From the NCBI GenBank assembly GCA_937944885.1, contig CALFBB010000003.1:1-64000 (forward strand): a DNA stretch of 64,000 nt. The letters are read 5' to 3'. Below the pieces are notes generated by a model. The model did no database searches. It saw only the letters and a list, made by a program, of their open reading frames with translations, and was not told the DNA's origin. Source of the stretch: an uncultured cyanobacterium. GTDB lineage: Bacteria > Cyanobacteriota > Cyanobacteriia > Thermostichales > Thermostichaceae. Position numbers and translations under genes: made by a program. Shown piece after piece: positions 51,214 to 62,311 of this stretch; the first letter of the stretch is position 1; each line of letters starts with the position of its first letter.

Positions 51214-51915
51214 TTAGGTCCCAAACAGTTGCCCGATCTGCTGCCGCACCCACTGTGGGGATCCCTGCTGGCGCACCTGACCCTCCGACAGGAAGATTGC
51301 TCCATCCGCCCATTCCAGCTCCGCCAGACGATGGGTGACCCAGAGGGCGGTGATCCGCTCCTGATCCACCAGTTGTCGCACGCACTGCAACAAATCTGCC
51401 TGGCTATCGGGATCCAAAAGAGCAGTAGGCTCATCCAGCAGCAGCACTTGAGCGCGGCGGGCCAAAGCTCCTGCCACAGCAACCCGTTGCTTCTGCCCGC
51501 CACTGAGGCTGTGGATGGGTCGGCGGATCATCGATAGGAGACCCACTTGCTCAAGGGCTGTTTCCACCCGTTGGCGGATTTCTGCCAAGGTGAGTGGCTC
51601 TGCCCCTAGCCCGAAGGCCACATCTGCCCCCACCGTCGGCATAAACAGTTGATGATCCGGATTTTGAAAAACATAGCCCAGTCGCCCGTTGATCTGCAGG
51701 TGGCCGCAAAGGGGCTGGGGATAGGTCAGGGATCCCGATAGCAGCTGCAACAGAGTTGATTTGCCACTGCCATTGGGCCCCAGCAACATCCACAGTTGCC
51801 CTGTGGGAATGACAAAGCTGCACCCCTGTAAAACAGGTGGGCGCTCCGGCCAAGCAAAGGTAAGATGCTCCACCCGAATTGCTACATCCTCCATAGGGAT
51901 CCCCACCCGAGACAA
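51214..51915 (-). CDS. ECF/cobalt-type ABC transporter ATP-binding protein
   Basis: LLGPNGSGKSTLLQLLSG, YVFQNPDHQLFMPTVGADVAFG, LSGGQKQRVAVAGAL. Confidence 0.88.
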   Translation of the reverse strand: MSRVGIPMEDVAIRVEHLTFAWPERPPVLQGCSFVIPTGQLWMLLGPNGSGKSTLLQLLSGSLTYPQPLCGHLQINGRLGYVFQNPDHQLFMPTVGADVAFGLGAEPLTLAEIRQRVETALEQVGLLSMIRRPIHSLSGGQKQRVAVAGALARRAQVLLLDEPTALLDPDSQADLLQCVRQLVDQERITALWVTHRLAELEWADGAIFLSEGQVRQQGSPQWVRQQIGQLFGT

Positions 51916-51933
51916 AGCAGAGGCAAAACAGGC

Positions 51934-52203
51934 TCAGTTCTCCAGCCGAGCTGTAAAACCTGTACGGGATCCGATGGGGCTAGCACCCCCCGAGTTAGAG
52001 GTCATTTGTACGCCACACAATTCTGCCGTAAGGACAAACACCTTTTTGCCGGTGCGGTCACAGGTGAGTTCTAGGCTCTTGGGCGACCCTTCTTTGAGAG
52101 CATTGACAACACTTTGGTAGGCTTGGTTGGCTGCTTCTGCCTCCTTCTGCTGGATGACGATGGCCGCCGGATTCCCTTTCAGTAACAATTCCAGAATGTG
52201 CAT
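51934..52203 (-). CDS. Conserved hypothetical protein
   Basis: MHILELLLKGNPAAIVIQQKEAEAANQAYQSVVNALKEG...; start trimmed. Confidence 0.6.
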   Translation of the reverse strand: MHILELLLKGNPAAIVIQQKEAEAANQAYQSVVNALKEGSPKSLELTCDRTGKKVFVLTAELCGVQMTSNSGGASPIGSRTGFTARLEN

Positions 52204-52443
52204 AATAGACCGTTCGCGTGTTGTGCCGTAAGCAGCAATAATTCCAGTATTACAGCTCAAGCAGATCCGCAGGCAGATCTGATTTCAGGACTCCCCCGGT
52301 TGATAACCGACATCCTCTACTCCTACAGAGTCAAACCTTCCACCTTGGCCTCCAAGGTGGGTTGTGCCTGCTAAGCAGAGCAGTTGGATCCCTGGGCAGT
52401 TTACTCATTCACTGCTGCTTGTCACCCCAAAGGCTCCCTTTCT

Positions 52444-52800
52444 ATGAACAGAGGGCAGACTGTTGTCCTGCTACTGGCTCCTTTTTCTGTGCTGGTAACT
52501 TCCGCAGCTTGGGCACAAGATTTGCAATTCACCTTGCACCACAAGATTTGCAATTCACCTTGCACAATTAAAACTGCCAGCACTTTGACGCAGTTTTACA
52601 TTACCACCAGTGGCTTGGACAGCTGGGCAGAAAACTTACTCCCCAACCCGATTGAGCCAGGCGGAAGTGCCACCGTCACCATTGCCGATAGGGAAGCCAT
52701 CTGTGAGTAGGATGTCCTCGGCATTTTTGAGAGGGGCGTGGAAGCTGAGGACTATGAACTTGACCTGTGCGAGCTAAGCTCCTACACCCACACAGAGTGA
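52444..52800 (+). pseudogene. Secreted small protein, apparently disrupted (26-bp tandem duplication and in-frame TAG)
   Basis: Signal peptide MNRGQTVVLLLAPFSVLVTSAAWA; after the TAG at 52708-52710 the same frame continues DVLGIFERGVEAEDYELDLCELSSYTHTE to a TGA. Confidence 0.65.
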
Positions 52801-52817
52801 GTTCAGGCCGTAGGCTG

Positions 52818-53714
52818 CTAAGAGCAAGTTGGGACTGGAACTGGGTTGTCTTGATTCAGGCTACCAAACCACTCCAGTAGGGCCGTCGGTATACACAGAC
52901 CCGGATTCTCTTGCACCTGTAGCCGTTCCAGTTGAGGTAGCTCCGCCAAAAAGAGCGGTAATTCTCCTGTCAATCGGTTACCAGCAAGGCGCACATCCCG
53001 CAGCTGCCTCAGATTCCCTAAAGCTGCTGGCAGGGATCCACTCAAACGGTTCTGCGAGAGGTACAGGTTTTCCAGGTTGGCAAGCTGTCCCAGTTCCGCC
53101 GGGATGGGGCCCGATAATTGGTTGTGGTCTAAAAATAGCCCCTTGAGATTGCTCATCTGACCCAGCTGGGGCGGAATGCTGCCGCTGAGTTGGTTGTTCT
53201 GCAAGATCAGGTTTTCTAACTGCTGCAACTGTCCTAATTCTGCTGGGATAGATCCCGATAATTGGTTGTGATCCAAAAACAAACCTCGCAGATTCTGCAG
53301 CCGGCCTAACTCGGCTGGGATGGACCCAGAAAATTGGTTGTAGTCCAAAAACAGCTGTTCCAGTTGGCTGAGCTGCCCCAGTTCTGGTGGGATCGGGCCA
53401 GACAGCTGATTGTAGCTGAGGGAAAGCCCCCGTAGCCGCTGAAACTGCCCTACCTGTGGGGGAAGGGATCCTGTCAACCCTTGCCGATCCAACACCAGTT
53501 CAACCAGACATTGACCCTGATCAAACAGGGCCACCTCTTCTACCGCTATATCTGGTCGGCCCATTTGCTCGAGCAGTTGCAAAAGCAGGAGCCGATCCTG
53601 TTGTCCACAGCTAGGAACCGGTGAGGTTGCTGCAGTCCATCCCACCAAAGCAGAAGAGGTCAACAGGCATAAAACCCACAGGCCCTGCCGAAAAAGCCAT
53701 TTCAGGAATCGCAT
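52818..53714 (-). CDS. Secreted leucine-rich-repeat protein (plant-specific-type LRR)
   Basis: Repeated LSGSIPAELGQLQQLENLILQNNQ units of about 24 aa following a signal-like N-terminus. Confidence 0.85.
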   Translation of the reverse strand: MRFLKWLFRQGLWVLCLLTSSALVGWTAATSPVPSCGQQDRLLLLQLLEQMGRPDIAVEEVALFDQGQCLVELVLDRQGLTGSLPPQVGQFQRLRGLSLSYNQLSGPIPPELGQLSQLEQLFLDYNQFSGSIPAELGRLQNLRGLFLDHNQLSGSIPAELGQLQQLENLILQNNQLSGSIPPQLGQMSNLKGLFLDHNQLSGPIPAELGQLANLENLYLSQNRLSGSLPAALGNLRQLRDVRLAGNRLTGELPLFLAELPQLERLQVQENPGLCIPTALLEWFGSLNQDNPVPVPTCS

Positions 53715-53927
53715 CCGGGGTGCTCTTTCTGGTTGATCATAGGAATTTTGATCACAGTAGCACCCGGGCCGGGGGCCACCTGGATTACCTTATTTTGCCT
53801 TCAGGATCTTGTTATACCCTTGAAGGGTTGACTTTTGAGAGACCTCTGAAAACCGGAAACCAACGGAGCTGACCCGGTGATGGTTCAGCTACACTGAAGG
53901 GCTGTCAGCTGTTTATTTTCCTCTTCT

Positions 53928-55163
53928 ATGGCCAGGATTAACGACCACTACCTCAAGCTGAAAGCCGGATACCTGTTTCCGGAGATTGCTCGTCGGGTGA
54001 GGGCTTTTGCCGAGGCCAACCCCACAGCTTCCATTATCAAGATGGGTATCGGTGATGTCACGGAACCTTTGCCGGAAGCCTGTCGGGCGGCCATGATCCG
54101 CGCCGTAGAGGAGATGGGGGATCGGGCTACCTTCCGCGGCTATGGGCCTGAGCAGGGCTATGAGTGGCTGCGCCAGGCAATTGCCGAGCATGATTTTCAA
54201 GCGCGGGGCTGTGATATTGATGCATCGGAGATTTTTGTCTCCGATGGCTCCAAGTGCGACTGTGGCAATATCCTGGATATCCTCGGCCACGACAACATCA
54301 TTGCCGTTACGGATCCGGTTTATCCGGTGTATGTGGATACGAATGTTATGGCAGGACACACGGGACCAGCCAATGACCGCGGCGAATACGAAGGGCTAGT
54401 CTACCTGCCGATCACTGCAGACAATCAGTTTACGGCTGACCTACCTGAGCAAAAGGTGGATGTAGTCTATCTTTGCTTCCCCAACAATCCAACTGGGGCA
54501 GTAGCAACACAGGAGCATTTACAAGCTTGGGTGGACTATGCCCGTGCCCATGGTGCTTTGATTTTGTTTGATGCTGCCTACGAAGCCTACATTACCGAGC
54601 CTGGGATCCCGCATTCCATCTACGAGATAGAGGGAGCCAGAGATTGCGCCATTGAGTTTCGCTCTTTTTCCAAGACCGCCGGCTTTACGGGCACTCGCTG
54701 TGCTTTTACCGTAGTACCCAAATCTCTGCAAGGGGAAACCAGCGATGGATCCCGGGTGGATCTGTGGAGCTTGTGGAACCGCCGCCAGTCTACCAAGTTT
54801 AACGGCGTGTCCTACATTGTGCAGCGAGGTGCAGAAGCTGTTTACTCAGAAGCTGGCCAAGCCCAGGTGCGGCAACTGGTGAAGTTTTACCTAGAAAATG
54901 CCCGCATCATTCGGGAGCAACTCACGGCCGCCGGGATCCAGACCTATGGCGGAGTCAATGCCCCCTACGTTTGGGTGAAGGCCCCCCATGGCCTGAGCAG
55001 TTGGGAGTTCTTTGATAAGCTGTTACACCATTGTCATGTGGTAGGCACTCCTGGCTCCGGTTTCGGCAGTGCCGGGGAAGGGTATTTGCGCCTATCTGCC
55101 TTTAATAGCCGCACCCTTGTGGAAGAAGCGATGCGCCGCATTGCCAGCACTTTTGAGCCATAA
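53928..55163 (+). CDS. dapL: LL-diaminopimelate aminotransferase
   Basis: [42 protein letters not shown]. Confidence 0.94.
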   Translation: MARINDHYLKLKAGYLFPEIARRVRAFAEANPTASIIKMGIGDVTEPLPEACRAAMIRAVEEMGDRATFRGYGPEQGYEWLRQAIAEHDFQARGCDIDASEIFVSDGSKCDCGNILDILGHDNIIAVTDPVYPVYVDTNVMAGHTGPANDRGEYEGLVYLPITADNQFTADLPEQKVDVVYLCFPNNPTGAVATQEHLQAWVDYARAHGALILFDAAYEAYITEPGIPHSIYEIEGARDCAIEFRSFSKTAGFTGTRCAFTVVPKSLQGETSDGSRVDLWSLWNRRQSTKFNGVSYIVQRGAEAVYSEAGQAQVRQLVKFYLENARIIREQLTAAGIQTYGGVNAPYVWVKAPHGLSSWEFFDKLLHHCHVVGTPGSGFGSAGEGYLRLSAFNSRTLVEEAMRRIASTFEP

Positions 55164-55319
55164 CTGCGGGTCAGCTGAATATCCGGGGAGAAACCTGTCA
55201 GAGGTCTCCCTTTGAATTTCCAGAATTCAAGTTCACGTGGGGTGAAGGGTATTCGGAGGGCCTTTGTCTTTCCCGTGCCCTTACGCAGGTTATATTTCCT
55301 TCATATCCTTCGTAAATAT

Positions 55320-55955
55320 ATGATGAAGGGAGTGATTTCAGTGATGCGTGCCATGTCTTCTACGGATCCTGCTCGCCCCTTGGCTGCCCTTTGCTCTAGT
55401 CAGCATCGCGTCATCTTGCAACTTTTAAGCCAACTCTCTCAGGCAACCGATTGGGATCTCGGCCAACGGCGAACAGCGATCCAAAAATTACGGCAACGCT
55501 TATCTCGTCACATTCAACTGGAACGCCATGCCCTTTATCCTCTGCTGCGATCCTCCCTGGATGGCGATGCCGACCAATGTGCTCAGATTAACCATCAGGA
55601 GCAGCAGCTGCGGGATTTGCTGCCACAGCTAACCTGCTTTTTGCATCAGGCGGAGCGCTCTCCTCAGCAACTCGATCCTGCTGTGGCACTGGGCTTCTAT
55701 CATCAGCTCCGTGTTCAGTTCCAGCAGGAAGAACAGGTTCTTTACCCCCTCTTAGCCAACTGTGTCTCTGCTGCAGCCGAGCAACGGCAACTGCACCTTT
55801 TTCGTCGACGTCTGCAAGCTACTCTATCCGCTCATTCCCCGGCATCCCGGAGCCGTCGCCCTAGCTTAGAGGAGTTGGAACGGCAAGCGGTAACCCGGCC
55901 TGTGTTGCCCGGCGAGCAGTTTCGGCCAAACGGAGTGCAGTTTGTTGCTCCTTAA
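55320..55955 (+). CDS. Hemerythrin-like HHE domain protein
   Basis: SSQHRVILQLL, RHIQLERHALYPLL, NHQEQQL, QQEEQVLYPLL pattern; start uncertain. Confidence 0.65.
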   Translation: MMKGVISVMRAMSSTDPARPLAALCSSQHRVILQLLSQLSQATDWDLGQRRTAIQKLRQRLSRHIQLERHALYPLLRSSLDGDADQCAQINHQEQQLRDLLPQLTCFLHQAERSPQQLDPAVALGFYHQLRVQFQQEEQVLYPLLANCVSAAAEQRQLHLFRRRLQATLSAHSPASRSRRPSLEELERQAVTRPVLPGEQFRPNGVQFVAP

Positions 55956-55974
55956 CCGGCTTGTGTGGGTAACC

Positions 55975-56390
55975 TGACCATGTCGGCCCCTTTGCTTTGT
56001 TACCGGCGGATTGGGTTCTACAGGCGCAGCGGCTAGTTGGTACCGCCAGCAGGTACTGACAGTCTTTCAAGAGATTGACCTCTTGATCGCGCCCCCACAA
56101 CCCCTTGCTCCGCCCCCTTCATTGGCCAAGAAAAGAGGGTGATCGATAGGGTGGAGGTGCTGACTCGGCCCAATCTCGGCCTCCATACTCAGCCTCTTTC
56201 CTTTATCGGCCTACCGGTGCTCTCAGTACTCCTGCGGGAACCCGGCTCTCTCGGGGTACAGCTGGTGGCCGCTCCCTATCAAGAAGCTAAGCTACTGCGG
56301 GTGGCCGCTTATTTGGAGTCGCTCAGGATCCCCAACGCTCAACCCGTTGAGATGCAAAGGGATCCCAGAGAAAAGTTTTTCCGTATCTAG
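55975..56390 (+). pseudogene. Truncated, frameshifted amidase (AtzE-like) C-terminal remnant
   Basis: TGGLGSTGAAASWYRQQVLTVFQEIDLLIAP in one frame, then VEVLTRPNLGLHTQPLSFIGLPVLSVLLREPGSLGVQLVAAPYQEAKLLRVAAYLE in another. Confidence 0.7.
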
Positions 56391-56663
56391 CGTCTTTTTA
56401 AAGTTACTTCCAATATCAAACACTAGATATGTAGATTACTAGGGGTTTCTGAGGAGCTTTTGGACAAGATTAAGTTAGTGCAGATACAAGCCAAATCCCT
56501 GTCTGGGCAGGGCAGAGAACACTTTGCAGATAGGTGAGGTTTAAGTATCTAGATTAAAGGTAAATAAGGCTCAGAATTGTTGTATCGGATGACCCTTTTT
56601 CGGATCCTGGTCGATAGAATAAACGGCATAAAATAAACGCGACCCCCAATCCGGACTCTATCT

Positions 56664-57569
56664 ATGGATCACTCTGCTTCCGTGGCCCGCCGCTACATGA
56701 AACTGTGCGAGGCCTATCTCTCCTTGAATGAAGCCTTTGACAGGTTGGATCAATCCCACAGCAGGCTACAGCGCCACTGCAAAGGGCTGCTCAGCTATTT
56801 CAGCACAGTTCACCAAGCTCTGGCTCAGCTGCCCCTTTTACAACAACAGGTGGAGCAAAGCAATCGCTGGCTCAACTCCCTGCAAGAAGAACTGCAGATT
56901 AAGGAAGCTCGAATCGGTGAACTGATTGCCAACTACGACCAAGTCTGTGGCCAGCTAGATGCTAGCCAAGCAGAACTCATGAGTGCTCAAGCCCTGATCG
57001 AGAAACTAGAAGTAGAAAATGCCCAGGTGTTGGAACGGTTGAGTCAGCTGACCCACTTGGAAAATGAGATGGCCAGCTTGCGGGAGCAACTGGCCCAAGC
57101 CAACACCGCTCGCCAAGAAATGGAAGCTCAAAATCGTCAGCTGGAACGAGCCTTGGGAGACCGGGAGCAACAGATTTACAGCCTGCAAGAGCGACTGGCG
57201 CAAGCCGAAGAGGAGATCGCTCTTTTGAGAGCGCAACGGGAAGAAGCTCGGCAAATCGCCCAACTGGCCACCAGCCGTGCTGAACAGGCAGAAGCCAACC
57301 TGCACACTCAGGGCCAGGAAATGCAAGCCTTACAGAGCAAGCTGTATCGCGCCGAACAGCAACTGGCCACGATCACTCTCAATGAGCTGGAACTGCTGCT
57401 CAGCGACGAGTCGATGACCACACTCCAAGAGACGGAACGGGCAATGGAAGTGGATAAGCAAGTCCTGGAAGCCTTGCCGCCTTCTTTTTCAGAAACTGAG
57501 AGCATTCTGCGGGAGATCGATCAGTTTATTTTGGAGTTTTCTGGGCAGGCAAGCCCCCAAGCGGCCTAA
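56664..57569 (+). CDS. Coiled-coil protein
   Basis: Long heptad-rich Leu/Gln/Glu ORF. Confidence 0.75.
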   Translation: MDHSASVARRYMKLCEAYLSLNEAFDRLDQSHSRLQRHCKGLLSYFSTVHQALAQLPLLQQQVEQSNRWLNSLQEELQIKEARIGELIANYDQVCGQLDASQAELMSAQALIEKLEVENAQVLERLSQLTHLENEMASLREQLAQANTARQEMEAQNRQLERALGDREQQIYSLQERLAQAEEEIALLRAQREEARQIAQLATSRAEQAEANLHTQGQEMQALQSKLYRAEQQLATITLNELELLLSDESMTTLQETERAMEVDKQVLEALPPSFSETESILREIDQFILEFSGQASPQAA

Positions 57570-57700
57570 AGCGAGGGAATCCCTTCTCTTTGGCCTTTGC
57601 TCAGCCGGGATCGGCTGGGAAAATATGAGGGCTGTCCTGCGAGGCAGCTTTTTTGTTGGCTTGTAAGGACTTGTAAGGATCAGAATCCGGTTGAGGGAGG

Positions 57701-60613
57701 CTAGTCCTCCAACCAAGGTTGGCAACTACAAACCAAATGCCGATCCCCGTAGGCATTGTCAATGCGACTAACGCTCGGCCAAAACTTGTGGGCTTTGACC
57801 CAAGGGGCAGGGTAGGCCGCCAGCGAACGGGAATAGGGACGATCCCAGTGATCCGCTGCCACCACCGGGGCAGTGTGAGGGGCTAATTTGAGGGGGTTAC
57901 GTAAGGGATCCATTTCCCCCCGTTCAATAGCAGCAATCTCCTGGCGAATGGCAATCATGGCCTCACAAAAGCGATCCAATTCTTCTAGAGACTCACTCTC
58001 GGTGGGTTCCACCATCATGGTGCCTGCCACTGGCCAAGAGATCGTCGGGGCATGGAAACCGTAGTCCATCAGCCGCTTGGCTACATCCTCCACTTCAATG
58101 CCGGCACTTTTTTTCAGGGGGCGCAAATCCAGAATGCACTCATGGGCCACCCAGCCGCCGGATCCCTTGTAAAGCACGGGGTAATAGGGATCCAAGCGCT
58201 TGGCAATGTAGTTGGCATTCAAAATGGCCACCTGGGTTGCTAGGGTGAGGCCGGCGGATCCCAGCAGGCGGATGTAGACCCAGGGGATCGGCAAGATACT
58301 GGCACTTCCCCAAGGGGCGGCACTGACTGGGCCATTGCACCCCGGTAAGAAAGGATGACCGGGCAAATAGGGCAACAGATGGGCGGCTACCCCGATCGGC
58401 CCCACCCCTGGGCCACCGCCCCCGTGGGGGATACAGAAAGTTTTGTGCAGATTTAAATGGCAAACATCGGCCCCCAGCTCAGCAGGACGACAGAGACCCA
58501 CCTGGGCATTGAGATTGGCCCCGTCCATGTACACCTGCCCACCGGCCTCATGCACAATTCGGCAAATGTCACGGATCCCCTCTTCAAATACTCCATGGGT
58601 AGAGGGATAGGTAATCATCAAAGCCGCCAGCTGGTGGCGGTGCTGCTCCACCTTGGCCTGTAAATCCGCCAGATCAACATTGCCTGCCCCATCACAGGCG
58701 ACACTGACCACCCGCATCCCTGCCATGACCGCACTGGCCGGGTTAGTGCCGTGGGCAGAGGTGGGAATTAGACACACCTGCCGATGCCCTTCTCCGCGAG
58801 CCTGGTGGTAACGGCGAATGGCCAACAGCCCGGCGTATTCTCCTTGGGAGCCGGCATTGGGCTGGAGAGAAATCCCGGCAAAGCCGGTGATCTCCGCTAA
58901 CATCTGTTCCAGTTGGGCAAATAGCTTTTGGTAACCGCGCGCCTGCTCCAAAGGAGCAAAAGGGTGAAGCTGAGCAAACTCCGGCCAGGTAACCGGCAGC
59001 ATCTCCACGGTGGCATTCAGCTTCATGGTGCAAGAACCCAGCGGGATCATGGAGTGGGTCAGCGACAAATCCCGACTTTGTAAGCGGTGGATATAGCGCA
59101 GCAGCTCCGTTTCCGAGTGGTAGCGGTTGAAAACGGGGTGGGTGAGATAAGAGCTGGTGCGAATCAAAGCAGAGGGTAAACTTTGGCTAAGAGGGGGATC
59201 CCCAATCTCCTCCAACAGGGATCCGGTAAACACGTAGAACAGATCCCGTAGATCCTTGGAAGTGGTAGCTTCATCTAGGGTTAGCCCCAAGGTTTGCTCA
59301 TCAATTTGACGGAGATTGATCCGCTGTTCAACGGCACGAGCTTGAATCTCTTGGAGTTGGGCAGGGGATGGGCTTTTCACCCAGAAGGTATCGAAGAAGT
59401 GCTCCGGCCCCACCTCGTAGCCTGCCTCACGCAGCTTAGCTGCCAAGTTGTGGGCCTGTTGGTTAATGCGCAGCGCCATCTGACGCAACCCTTTGGGGCC
59501 GTGGTAGATGGCGTACATGGAAGCCATCACCGCCAAAAGCACCTGCGCCGTACAGATGTTGCTGGTGGCCTTATCACGGCGGATGTGTTGTTCCCGGGTT
59601 TGTAAAGCCAGCCGCAGTGCCGGATTGCCTTCGGCATCTTGGGAAACCCCCACCAGGCGTCCCGGCAGGAGGCGCTTGTGTTCGGTGCGGGTAGCAAAAT
59701 AAGCAGCGTGGGGGCCCCCATACCCTAGGGGAACACCAAACCGCTGGGTGGATCCCACCACAATATCAGCTCCCCATTCCCCCGGCGGTTGGAGCAAAGT
59801 GAGGCTAAGGAGATCCGCCGCCACGGTTACTTGGATCCCCTGTTGGTGAGCCTGCTTCACCAACTCGCGGTAGTCGCGAATTTCACCATAGGTATTGGGG
59901 TATTGCAGCAACAATCCAAAACCGGCCTGATCCAAGCAAAACTCCGCCGGATCCGCCACCCGAATCTGGATCCCCAAGGGTTCAGCCCGTGTTTGCAGCA
60001 CCGCTATGGTTTGGGGGTGACAGCCTCGATCCACCCAAAACAGCCGGGATCCCTGGCGAGCCAGCCCATAACTGAGGGTCATGGCTTCTGCAGCTGCCGT
60101 GGCTTCATCCAGCAACGAAGCATTGGCAATCTCCATGCCCGTCAGGTCAATCACCATCGTTTGGAAATTCAACAGGGCCTCTAAGCGTCCCTGGGCAATC
60201 TCCGCTTGATAAGGGGTGTACTGGGTGTACCAGCCGGGGTTTTCCAGAATGTTGCGCTGAATCACGGGCGGAGTGAGGCAGTTGGCGTAGCCCATGCCCA
60301 AAAAGGAGCGCCACACCTGGTTTTGAGCAGCAATTTCCTTGAGCTCCGCCAACACCTGCTGCTCGCTGCGTGGGGATCCCAGTTGCAGAGGCCGTAGGGT
60401 ACGAATTGCTGCCGGTACAGCTTTCTCCGTCAATTCCTGGAGGGATCCCAGCCCTAAAGCCTGCAGCATCTGCCCAATCTGCTCTATATCCGGGCCAATG
60501 TGCCGCCTCACAAACTGCTCTGGCTGCTGAAGAAGCTCTAGTTCAGGGGATTGGGGTTGCTCCTGCGCAGAAGAGATGGCAGGGGCTGGATTGAGAATGG
60601 CAGAGTCAGTCAT
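57701..60613 (-). CDS. gcvP: Glycine dehydrogenase (decarboxylating), P-protein
   Basis: [48 protein letters not shown]. Confidence 0.96.
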   Translation of the reverse strand: MTDSAILNPAPAISSAQEQPQSPELELLQQPEQFVRRHIGPDIEQIGQMLQALGLGSLQELTEKAVPAAIRTLRPLQLGSPRSEQQVLAELKEIAAQNQVWRSFLGMGYANCLTPPVIQRNILENPGWYTQYTPYQAEIAQGRLEALLNFQTMVIDLTGMEIANASLLDEATAAAEAMTLSYGLARQGSRLFWVDRGCHPQTIAVLQTRAEPLGIQIRVADPAEFCLDQAGFGLLLQYPNTYGEIRDYRELVKQAHQQGIQVTVAADLLSLTLLQPPGEWGADIVVGSTQRFGVPLGYGGPHAAYFATRTEHKRLLPGRLVGVSQDAEGNPALRLALQTREQHIRRDKATSNICTAQVLLAVMASMYAIYHGPKGLRQMALRINQQAHNLAAKLREAGYEVGPEHFFDTFWVKSPSPAQLQEIQARAVEQRINLRQIDEQTLGLTLDEATTSKDLRDLFYVFTGSLLEEIGDPPLSQSLPSALIRTSSYLTHPVFNRYHSETELLRYIHRLQSRDLSLTHSMIPLGSCTMKLNATVEMLPVTWPEFAQLHPFAPLEQARGYQKLFAQLEQMLAEITGFAGISLQPNAGSQGEYAGLLAIRRYHQARGEGHRQVCLIPTSAHGTNPASAVMAGMRVVSVACDGAGNVDLADLQAKVEQHRHQLAALMITYPSTHGVFEEGIRDICRIVHEAGGQVYMDGANLNAQVGLCRPAELGADVCHLNLHKTFCIPHGGGGPGVGPIGVAAHLLPYLPGHPFLPGCNGPVSAAPWGSASILPIPWVYIRLLGSAGLTLATQVAILNANYIAKRLDPYYPVLYKGSGGWVAHECILDLRPLKKSAGIEVEDVAKRLMDYGFHAPTISWPVAGTMMVEPTESESLEELDRFCEAMIAIRQEIAAIERGEMDPLRNPLKLAPHTAPVVAADHWDRPYSRSLAAYPAPWVKAHKFWPSVSRIDNAYGDRHLVCSCQPWLED

Positions 60614-60744
60614 GGTGCAAAGCTGGACTCAGGAAAGAGACTGTTTACCGATCATAGTTGTTAAAAATTGTTTCTGTAGGGATCCAGATCCGGTCTCAGC
60701 CCTCGATTTGAGGTTGAGGGGATGAGACACTAAATGGTCGGAGG

Positions 60745-61167
60745 ATGTTATTGCTCAATCAGATGAGACTCTTGAATCCTGTTCGGAGAAGTGGTGTTAT
60801 GCGTTGTCTGCTGTCCGCCCTTGTTCGCATTCTGTTAGTTCTGTGCCTGAGCTTTGCCCCCTTGGGAATTCTGGGTGTGGCTCATGCTGCACAACTCCCT
60901 GCTGTGAAGCATCTGGATACCCCGATTGATGTCAACAACACCATTTTGCGTAACTATCGTCAACTACCGGGTTTCTATCCCACCCTGGCGCGTATTTTGG
61001 TTCAAAATGCTCCGTACAGCAGCTTAGAGGATATGCTGCAGATCCCAGGCCTGACAGAAGAGCAAAAAGCTTTGATCAAGGCCAATGCCGAGAACTTTGT
61101 CATCGGCGAATATCAGGAGGGAGCTAACCAGTTGGAAAACCGCATCAACCAGGGCTACTACGGCTAA
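60745..61167 (+). CDS. psbU: Photosystem II 12 kDa extrinsic protein
   Basis: [54 protein letters not shown]. Confidence 0.92.
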   Translation: MLLLNQMRLLNPVRRSGVMRCLLSALVRILLVLCLSFAPLGILGVAHAAQLPAVKHLDTPIDVNNTILRNYRQLPGFYPTLARILVQNAPYSSLEDMLQIPGLTEEQKALIKANAENFVIGEYQEGANQLENRINQGYYG

Positions 61168-61228
61168 TTCCGGCGCTGTGAGGGGAATTGCTCATTTGAC
61201 TGCCTTCTTACTGAGTTAAGGAGGCAGC

Positions 61229-62260
61229 ATGCCCTACGATAACGTTTGCAAGTACTTGGTGGAATTGTTCCCGGATGCTTTTGCCGAGTGGTTACTGGGA
61301 TCCGCTGTCCCCTTGGTTCAGTTGCAGCCGACGGAGTTATCCACCGAGCCGATCCGAGCTGATTCCCTGATTCTGCTGAGGGCTGAGAATCTGATTTTGC
61401 ATCTGGAGTTCCAAACTGACCCTGATCCGGATATTCCTTTTCGCATGGCGGATTATTGCCTGCGCCTCTATCGCCGCTACCCAGATCAACAGGTGCGGCA
61501 AGTTGTGGTCTATCTGAGAAAAACCCGCTCGGAACGGGTTTACCAGACCTCTTTTCAAAGAGGGCTTCTATCCCATCAATTTGAGGTGTTGCGGCTGTGG
61601 GAGCAGGATCCGGAGACCCTGTCTCGGTACCCAGGACTGTTGCCCTTTGTAGTGCTGGCAAAGCCTGAAGAGCCAGAGCCAAGCTTACGGCAGGTGGCCA
61701 GAGCGATTGCAGAAATAGCAAACCCAGCTCTCCAGCAGGAAGTCAAAGCAGCTACTGCTGTTCTGGCAGGATTAATATGGACGCCAGAGGAGATCAGCAG
61801 AGTACTGGGAGGTCTGGCGGTGAGGGAGTCTGTGATTTACCAGCGATGGCGGGCAGAAGCGCTGAAAGAAGGGCGAGAAGAAGGGTTACAGCAAGGGTTA
61901 CAACAAGGGTTACAACAGGGGTTACAACAGGGGCTACAGCAAGGGTTACAACAGGGGTTACAACAAGGGTTACAACAGGGGCTACAGCAAGGGTTACAAC
62001 AGGGGCTACAGCAAGGGTTACAACAGGGGTTACAGCAAGGGTTACAACAGGGGCTACAGCAAGAAGCAGCCCGTCTGACCCTAGGTCAACTGCGGCGCAA
62101 GCTGGGTCCTTTGCCAGAGGAGATATCTGAGAGCATCCGGCTTCTGTCTACCCAGCAATTGGAGACTCTGGCGGAAGCCTTGTTGGACTTTCAAAGCTTG
62201 GCCGATTTGGTTCACTGGCTCAGGGATCCCTCCTCTAATGAGCATGCGATTGAACCTTAG
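61229..62260 (+). CDS. Rpn/PDDEXK-family putative transposase/nuclease with DUF4351-like C-terminus
   Basis: MPYDNVCKYLVELFPDAFAEWLLG...LILHLEFQTDPDPDIPFRMADYCLRLYRRYP; C-terminal RKLGPLPEEISESIRLLSTQQLETLAEALLDFQSLADLVHWL. Confidence 0.85.
   Translation: MPYDNVCKYLVELFPDAFAEWLLGSAVPLVQLQPTELSTEPIRADSLILLRAENLILHLEFQTDPDPDIPFRMADYCLRLYRRYPDQQVRQVVVYLRKTRSERVYQTSFQRGLLSHQFEVLRLWEQDPETLSRYPGLLPFVVLAKPEEPEPSLRQVARAIAEIANPALQQEVKAATAVLAGLIWTPEEISRVLGGLAVRESVIYQRWRAEALKEGREEGLQQGLQQGLQQGLQQGLQQGLQQGLQQGLQQGLQQGLQQGLQQGLQQGLQQGLQQGLQQEAARLTLGQLRRKLGPLPEEISESIRLLSTQQLETLAEALLDFQSLADLVHWLRDPSSNEHAIEP
61883..62062 (+). repeat. 15 tandem 12-bp units (GGGYTACARCAR) encoding GLQQ
   Basis: Direct counting of units in the sequence. 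Confidence 0.95.
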
Positions 62261-62311
62261 CTCCTGTCGGCTCGGAATTCTGGTGCAACCTCACTTATCC
62301 GACTCGGCTCT

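Noticed and set aside
61883-62062. Possible CRISPR-like array
   Set aside because: 12-bp units without spacers, in frame and coding for GLQQ; not CRISPR.
61777-62130. 117-aa ORF rich in VTTGVTARVTT and the opposite-strand 185-aa ORF at 61164-61721
   Set aside because: Out-of-frame or antisense reading of the Rpn-family gene and its 12-bp repeat array.
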